From Liolophura sinensis (lineage: Eukaryota > Mollusca > Polyplacophora > Chitonida > Chitonidae), in NCBI RefSeq assembly GCF_032854445.1, contig NC_088302.1, positions 18,783,338 to 18,847,337 on the forward strand: DNA of 64,000 nucleotides, read 5' to 3'. Position 1 is the first letter of the stretch. Each line of letters starts with the position of its first letter. Below, piece after piece: positions 57,848 through 64,000 of this stretch. The notes under the pieces are model-generated. The model was given only the letters and a program-made list of their open reading frames with translations, did not search any database and had not been told where the DNA came from. A program made the translations under genes and the position numbers.

Positions 57848-58041
57848 TTCCTTTGACCCTTCCTGTCCCTGTCTAATAGACTCACGAAGACTGGAAAGAG
57901 GTTTTGGTTGGCGGAGGAAGAGTTTGGCGGCACACTGATGTTAATTATGGTGGGAAGGATGCAATTATGTCGTTCAGCGACGGTGGCACTTTTACGATAG
58001 CTGTAGATCAGTTAGTTTCTCAGGCAGATATACATCACTGA
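57848..58041 (+). other. Possible exon-like or conserved noncoding block
   Basis: A pyrimidine-rich run ending TGTCTAATAG (57879) looks like a splice acceptor. It is followed by a 53-codon frame rich in Gly and charged residues (VGGGRVWRHTDVNYGGKDA, SFSDGGTFTIAV) to TGA 58039-58041. Joining it to exon 1 (phase 1) shifts frame and hits a stop after about 20 codons, so it does not fit as exon 2 directly. Unassigned. Confidence 0.2.
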
Positions 58042-58269
58042 AATGGTTCAGACCAATCTCCCCTTAACGCTGATCCCTGCACAGGAAATTAGTTCAATTG
58101 GCATTCTCCCGAAGCTTCGATTTTTTTTCGAGGGGTGGGAGCAAACTTTGTTTTCCATTTTCCATTTACTGTGCACACTTCCATTATGATAAAGAGGATT
58201 ACACCCAACTCATGAACTGGAAAAAATGTTGACTTTCTGTTTTGAACAGTTTTCGAACAGTGGCAATGC

Positions 58270-58616
58270 CGAGTTGATTGGTGAAATGATTTATTGATTT
58301 CTTATGCTGATATGTCTTGAATTGTCTGATAAACTGTTGATTGTAAACAGTTACTCGTGATGCAAGTAGCTAAACACTTTTAGAAACTTTTGATCAAATT
58401 ATCGACTAACTTTAGTCTTGAATTTGAAACTGACATTAACATTAACGAGTTGATTGGTGAAATGATTTATTGATTTCTTATGCTGATATGTCTTGAATTG
58501 TCTGATAAACTGTTGATTGTAAACAGTTACTCGTGATGCAAGTAGCTAAACACTTTTAGAAACTTTTGATCAAATTATCGACTAACTTTAGTCTTGAATT
58601 TGAAACTGACATTAAC
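58270..58616. repeat. Identical 171-bp tandem duplication
   Basis: 58270-58440 and 58446-58616 are identical by eye over 171 bp (both start CGAGTTGATTGGTGAAATGA and end TGAAACTGACATTAAC). Only ATTAA separates them. The unit is otherwise unique in the window. Confidence 0.95.
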
Positions 58617-59011
58617 AAAAGGTAAGTGCATGTACCTGAATTCTTCAACCTTTTAACCGCCAGTGCAACCAATATTTTGAAACATTCTGAGAGAATTATG
58701 GGGTATAAAGAAATAATTTGCACAGTTTTATGAAGCTTGCATCTTAAGTGACGCAAACAGATTACTTTTAGTATCATTTTCAGAATAATTGCATGCATAA
58801 ATTCCACATTAAAAAGGTGTTTTAGTGCGTGATAAGTTTGAAGATATACATATATGTTGAAGGAATTACTGTATCTTGTTATTTTGGTCATTTTTGTTAT
58901 ATTTGATTTAGGGGGGTCCTAATATTTAGGGGGTCCTCATGAGTTTGTTCTGACCACATCCAATTGGCTTCCGATCAGTAAAGTTACGGTCTTGAGTCCA
59001 TGCAATCTGTG

Positions 59012-59130
59012 TACTGGTGCCGCTGTGTCTTTATGTCAGGAAGTTTGTCAGGTATCTGGAGAAGGGCATTGATTTACTCTGAGCATATACGCTGTTTTGC
59101 TCCATAAAATCAGTAAGTGAAGAACTTTCG
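59012..59130 (+). mobile_element. SINE3-type fragment
   Basis: TGTCAGGAAGTTTGTCAGGT, ATCTGGAGAAGGGCATTGAT, TTACTCTGAGCATATACGC and GCTCCATAAAATCAGTAAGT follow the SINE3 order. Confidence 0.7.
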
Positions 59131-59763
59131 AGTGCAGAGTTAATCGAGGAACAAAATATTTTGCTTGAAATGTGGGAAGAACTCTTTAAAACTCTTAAGC
59201 CCTTACAATTTACTCTAATTTTGTTCACTTATTTGTGTTGCCAAAAAAAAAAAAATAAATAAAAACTACTCTTCAAAGGTTGGAAATAATTCAGTGTCTT
59301 TTGGTCTGGCCTATGTTAGAGTGCAGTGGAATTCAGAGCAACAACAACATCGTGTGTATCTCTGACACTTCCCAGGAATTAGCAATGGCCCCCATGAGAC
59401 TGAGCCCAAATGTCATCCAGAAAGAAGTAACAAACAGTATTTGTGTTCATTACAGTGAGAACAGAAAGCTGTTAAATTGTTTCCCCCTTGTACCCTCATC
59501 TGGACAATGTCTGTGCTTTTACGGCGTGTTTTTAGTACAGTGGAAATCTGTGGGGCTTTCTTTGAAGGCAAACTTGCTCTTAGCTTGAAGTTTTGGGCTC
59601 ACATTGCACTTCAGATATTTTGGATAGTGATTGAGTGCTTCCCAGTATTCATCAGTCCACATTTTTACACATTGAGGTAACAAAGAAATTCATTTTGACC
59701 CTTAATTACTTCATTTAATCTTAATCTGTCCTAAATTGAGAGAGATATAATTAAAAAAAAAAA

Positions 59764-59810
59764 ATTACGCTGGGCTAGCGCACTAACCAACTGAGCCATG
59801 GAGGGCCTCT
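59764..59810 (-). mobile_element. SINE1 5'-head fragment, minus strand
   Basis: TTACGCTGGGCTAGCGCACT, AACCAACTGAGCCATGGAGG and CC is the complement of the SINE1 tRNA-like head. Only about 45 bp remain, directly after a poly-A run, so the 3' part is missing. Such head-only copies are less common than 5'-truncated ones. Confidence 0.8.
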
Positions 59811-60214
59811 CTTAGGCTTAATTGGCATGCTTTCTTGCTTGTATTTTTCACATTTACCTGTCTGTATCATTGTGTCATTTAAATGGCTTTCAGCATTCGG
59901 CCTTATAAATTTTGGAGAAAAGTTTAGATAATTTTTGCAATTTATGAGAATTTATATGATAGTCAAGATCCAAATAAACAGATTGTGGATACTTGGTGGC
60001 TTAGATGATTATAACATTTTATAGGTTCTTTAGGTCAATTTTGAATCATGTAAAGTTTGTTATATAATAGCTCCAGTTTGAACCAAATGATACTTATTGA
60101 TTAATATATGCCAAGATAAATAACATATTCATGAGAAATATTCATGAATTCAAAAGAATGCCAATGTAGTTGTACAACTGAACATACTGTGACCATGGTG
60201 CCTGTATTTGTCTA

Positions 60215-60332
60215 CTGTATCATATATTTGCCTATATTCGCCTACTGTATCATATATTTGCCTATATTTGCCTACTGTATCATATATTTGCCTACTGTAT
60301 CATATATTTGCCTATATTCGCCTACTGTATCA
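60215..60332. repeat. 30-bp tandem repeat with 19-bp short variant
   Basis: GCCTACTGTATCATATATTT plus GCCTATATTC repeats about four times. One unit lacks the second word. Confidence 0.88.
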
Positions 60333-61330
60333 TTACCGTGCCACACGGATATCTTCAGTGTATCAACTGTACTCAAATGTCACTCTCATCTTGTATTAAT
60401 TTCATGTGGTTGATGGATTTGGCATGTCAGGCAAAATGGCTCATTATTGGAGAAAGCGGTCCTTGGTCAGCCACTGGCCCTCATCATTTTGCTTCCTCTG
60501 AGATATGGCAGAAGGAAATGGGTGGAACATTTGGAGCTTGTCTCGACACTAATTTTTGACTGGCAGACTATTCCACATGGGTGCAACTAGGACAATGGCA
60601 GAGATTTTAATTATTTTTACGACCCATGGTGTAATTACATACTGTTGATCAGTTGTCTAGTCCTTCGCGTCTGATCATATTTAAATCACCATTTGTCCTG
60701 AGAGCCCTGCTCGACAATGGAGCACAGATGACAAGAACAAGGATCTGTGATTTCAATTGCATGACGATTGGTATTCTTGGCAGAATGACAAATGGGAGAT
60801 TTGGTGTGATCGGGTTTTATAGAATTTGTTCATATCTCAGCTTCTGGAGGCCGCAGGTGAAGAGCACAAATGGTTTGTGGCTTTCGGCATTCGATAAAAG
60901 ATATTGATTCCTGAATGGTTAAAAATTTATCTTCGATGGAGGATTTTGTTTCTTCACATACATTTGTCTTTATACTTTTACTTTTCTTGGCAGTTGCATG
61001 GAATGAAATTATTCAGAAGTCTGTGTTAACACAAAAACAGCTATGTAGAACTTTTTATTATCCTACCTTTATAAACAACCCATGGAATCCTATCAAGTTT
61101 ATCCAACCTCAAATCTCCTCTCGTGTTGTTAACAATGTGATGAGACAGCAGAGGCCATGCATCAAAACCCTATTCACCAAGGCTACAGTGGATGAAACTA
61201 TAATGCGCATCCATTGTAAGACCTTGACCTTGAGGATTTAACCTTCAATCCAGCTCATATATAAGTGTACGTTTATGTACAAATGCTGAAAAGAACTGCA
61301 TATTGTACTTTTATATCCTTACAAGAAGGC

Positions 61331-61597
61331 AGGGGCCTCCGTGGCTCAGTCGGTTAGCGCACTAGCACAGCGTAATGACCCAGAAGCCTCTCACCAATGC
61401 GGTCGCTGTGAGTTCAAGTCCAGCTCATGCTGGCTTCCTCTCCGGCCGTAAGTGGGAAGGTCTGCCAGTAACCTGCGGATGGTCGTGGGTTTCCCCCGGG
61501 CTCTGCCCGGTTTCCTCCCACCATAATGCTGGCCGCCGTCGTATAAGTGAATATTCTTGAGTACGGCGTAAAGCACCAATCAAAATAAAAAAAAAAA
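61331..61597 (+). mobile_element. SINE1, full length, best-preserved copy
   Basis: Head GGGGCCTCCGTGGCTCAGTC with A box TGGCTCAGTCGG and B box GAGTTCAAGTCC. The core is AAGGTCTGCCAGTAACCTGC, GATGGTCGTGGGTTTCCCCC, GGGCTCTGCCCGGTTTCCTC, CATAATGCTGGCCGCCGTCG, TTCTTGAGTACGGCGTAAAG, followed by an A-rich tail. The exact 11-bp target duplication TACAAGAAGGC lies at 61320-61330 and 61598-61608. All 60-90-codon frames here are by-products of the SINE. Confidence 0.96.
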
Positions 61598-62712
61598 TAC
61601 AAGAAGGCTGATTTCTGAGTGCATATTGAAATACCATGTTTTTTCTGTGGTTAGATACACATGTATATACAGTAGAGTTTGACAAATTTCCCTGTTTGTA
61701 TTTAAGTCTGTGAGCCTTATTCTCAATTTGGACGTGGAGATCGACTTGTTCTGGAATAAAGAACGTGCTTCATTTTTCTGAAATGAAAACCTGAACTCTA
61801 AATCTTAAGGTTAGACATCATGTTGAATAATATATCTACACTGAAAAGCTCCATGATTTCTTTAATTTGTTTTCACATAGTTATCTAAAAATGTGTCTAA
61901 GAATGTTAATCAAGCAACATTTAGACACATGTTATGTGTATTGCCCTTGAAGATATGCTGCGTGGCCATTGTTGCCATTTCGATCGTCACATGCATAAAC
62001 AAAGACATGAAAGGTGTATGGACAGCTGAACAGTGAATGTGTGATAAATAAACACTTTCTTTTCCCATTCTTTTTAAAAGAAGCCCTTTATTGTCACCAT
62101 CTAGCCTCATTGAAGGTGTAGCAGACCTGGAAGATCAGTGGATAATTGGCAGGTCTCCATGGTGTCCAGAACCATCCAGCTGTTCAGAGTTTTCATGGCT
62201 TCTGATGGCAACTGGTCCAAGGTGTAACTAGCAACACCTCTTGTATGTATCACAACCCCTGGCTATATAGCTAAGGGGGATAAGTTGTATAGATCTCTGT
62301 TGATAATTAAGTGGTGGGTGGACACAGATCCTGATGGCCTGCTATGGTCATCAAGGGTTAAGACTGACCACAGCGCCACTTTGCTCGAGTTCATGGGACC
62401 CTGGCTGAGTTATTGGCAACTGTTCGCTCCATTACTTCTGGTGATCCAGGAAAGAGACTGTAATGTGACCAGACAGCAGAAGCCATCTATCTTCACAAGC
62501 CTGCCTCTGTATTAAACCCCCAGGACAAGAGACTTCAATCTTAGGCTGGAAAACCTGTTAAACTTAAGGCTTCCTATATAGTGGAATCTTAAGTCCCAGT
62601 ATCGGTGTCTGAATTCTTTAACCTGTGGTGTCAGAGATACATTTCGTAATGTGGATCAAAGTATTCATAGAAATTTGACACGTACCCTGTCCCTTTGGGC
62701 TTTGAAATTGAA

Positions 62713-62790
62713 CAAAAAAACAAAACAAAAACAAAACAAAACAAAAAAAAACAAAAAAAGAACAGAAAAAAAAACAAAAAACAAACAAAG
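62713..62790. repeat. A-rich (CAAAA)n tract
   Basis: Irregular CAAAA/CAAAAA units of about 78 bp. Low-complexity DNA, the source of a spurious poly-Phe frame on the minus strand. Confidence 0.9.
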
Positions 62791-64000
62791 ATTCCTAATT
62801 TAACAAAAAGCATCAGCACATAGAGCAACAAACTAGAGCAACAATGACAGTATGATAGCTGCCAAATGGTAAAATAGGGTTTCATGTAAATTTGCCTCAG
62901 GGTAAACTGTACCTGTATATGCTTAAAAGTAACAACTTGGCTTACCCCAGACCTTTACTATTGCAATATGATTGTCTCTGCATAACATTCCTCTTCCTGC
63001 ACATAATTTAATTTCTTGGCAGTAAAATTTCAATCTTTGCTAATTTTCCATAGTGTTTATCCATCATTTTAATTCAAGTTGTCCTCAAATGCCTGATCTC
63101 TATGAATGCGTCTCGCACTGTCTGAAAGTACCCTGGGAAAGGATGTGCAGCCATTAGGCTCAGTAACAGCTCAATTCCTCAATGTCTGAAGGCATTCATG
63201 GAGGATAGAGGCCGGAAAGCTGCAGTGTTGCTTGTTTCCTTCCTCGTATAGTATACTGCATATTTAGACAAATTAACCCTAAATCTAAAGGTAAAAATCT
63301 AACCTTTAAGATTACAATTCTGTTGAAATGATGTTATGGAATACAAACATAAATGGTAAAAAGATCTCAACGTATTTGATTTATAGACTGATAAAACACT
63401 CCTGCTTAAAAAACAAAAAAAGATTCCAAAAACTTAAATTCTATTAGAATAAAAATAAACAAAAACAAACACAGTGTGATTCCCATGTGATATCCTCTTT
63501 TGGACGCCATCATAAAACCTGAGCAAAGTTTTTCAGCTTGCGTAACATATATCCTGTTGTTTTTGTTCTTTTCAACCTTTCGCTAATGGTCCGAAACAGG
63601 CCTCATTAATTTGGCTCCAAACGGTGTTCACAGATTGTTCAGGCGAAGTTAACAAGTCTCCGTTGGCAAAATGATGAACTGATCTTTTGACACGGGATTC
63701 GGGGGAAAAAAGGTCTGAAAAACGTGTGACATGTCTCTTAGCCGGTGGTAACTGTAAGAAAAAAATGGACATGATTGAGTAGTGGTGCGCTATCAATTTT
63801 TCACTGTCTGGTCGAAACCACAAGCGGGGAGGTTAACTCCTGATCTATCCTGGTTGTACCTGGCAGCTGGACCAGACCACTTGTACAGTCTCCATAGTGT
63901 GAACATGCCTAATTACATCAAGCAGGCTTCGTATAAAACTTCAAATGACATGTGCTTGAAGAGTTCAAAGTCTGTTTCCCTATTAATTTAAAAGATTTCA

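Larger units (their letters stand above)
39999..64000 (+). other. Putative large first intron (24 kb or more)
   Basis: After the donor at 39999 no exon could be assigned with confidence to the end of the window. The interval is AT-rich, has fewer intact SINEs than 1-39 kb, and carries the separate repeats listed below. Stretches without any feature seen: 41671-42929, 43488-44567, 44835-46904, 47791-49697, 50136-51774, 51996-53245, 54576-56583, 57215-57847, 58617-59011, 59811-60214, 60331-61319 and 61609-64000 (apart from an A-rich run). Whether all of it is one intron is inference. Confidence 0.4.

Noticed and set aside
60915-61241. 108-codon frame with a hydrophobic N-terminal segment
   Set aside because: The surrounding DNA is AT-rich intron-like sequence. 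The hydrophobic run comes from T-rich codons, and no domain or promoter is visible.
61331-61430. tRNA gene
   Set aside because: A and B boxes are present but the sequence is the head of a SINE with tail and target duplication, and a full cloverleaf acceptor stem is not formed.
62631-62885. Phe-rich membrane-protein-like frame on the minus strand
   Set aside because: It is the translation of the (CAAAA)n low-complexity tract.

Overview
The window is animal genomic DNA: long noncoding stretches, degenerate tandem repeats, many tRNA-derived SINE copies, a Tc1/mariner transposon, and no bacterial-style gene packing. The SINE types (one ending near 'TACGGCGTAAAACACCAATC' plus (AAAT)n, one ending in repeated CACT) resemble elements I associate with lophotrochozoans, most likely a mollusc or perhaps a brachiopod. 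That placement is inference from memory of families, not a search.

Layout. From 1 to about 9 kb lie old, diverged tandem arrays (about 190 bp, 49 bp and 46 bp units), palindromic elements rich in GATG/CATC, and scattered SINEs. From 9 to 24 kb the DNA is mostly single-copy, with several SINE1 copies, a 238-bp Tc1/mariner-like deletion derivative that still holds a transposase helix-turn-helix fragment (12060-12297), and a block at 18.25-18.81 kb that is open on both strands and carries a canonical RFX X-box. From 24.2 to 25.3 kb is an 85-bp minisatellite. From 25.6 to 31.5 kb is a 75-bp satellite bracketed by two copies of the same flank. It is interrupted by SINE fragments and by a complete Tc1-like transposon (26652-28309) with an uninterrupted 342-codon DD34E transposase, the only full-length protein-coding gene in the window. 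A possible 3'-terminal exon follows at 31.83-32.07 kb.

From 34.8 to 38 kb there are more minisatellites (39 bp, 26 bp) and SINEs. At 39-40 kb the sequence becomes CpG-richer and contains a convincing gene start: a TATA-like box and initiator 32 bp apart, then an ATG with A at -3, an 18-codon hydrophobic signal-peptide-like sequence, and a consensus GTAAGT donor in phase 1. I infer a secreted or membrane protein gene on the plus strand whose first intron fills much or all of the remaining 24 kb. That interval contains fewer intact SINEs, a 240-bp-arm inverted repeat, a 69-bp minisatellite with a 138-bp higher-order period, a perfect 171-bp tandem duplication and a three-copy interspersed repeat, but no exon I can assign with confidence.

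Most long reading frames here fall inside tandem arrays whose period is a multiple of 3 (75, 69, 39, 27, 21 bp), which keeps frames open without selection. I did not find an undescribed multi-gene system. The most unusual observations are the two unrelated minisatellites that both carry a forkhead-type GTAAACA site in nearly every unit, the bracketed satellite with its nested insertions, and the large inverted repeat.
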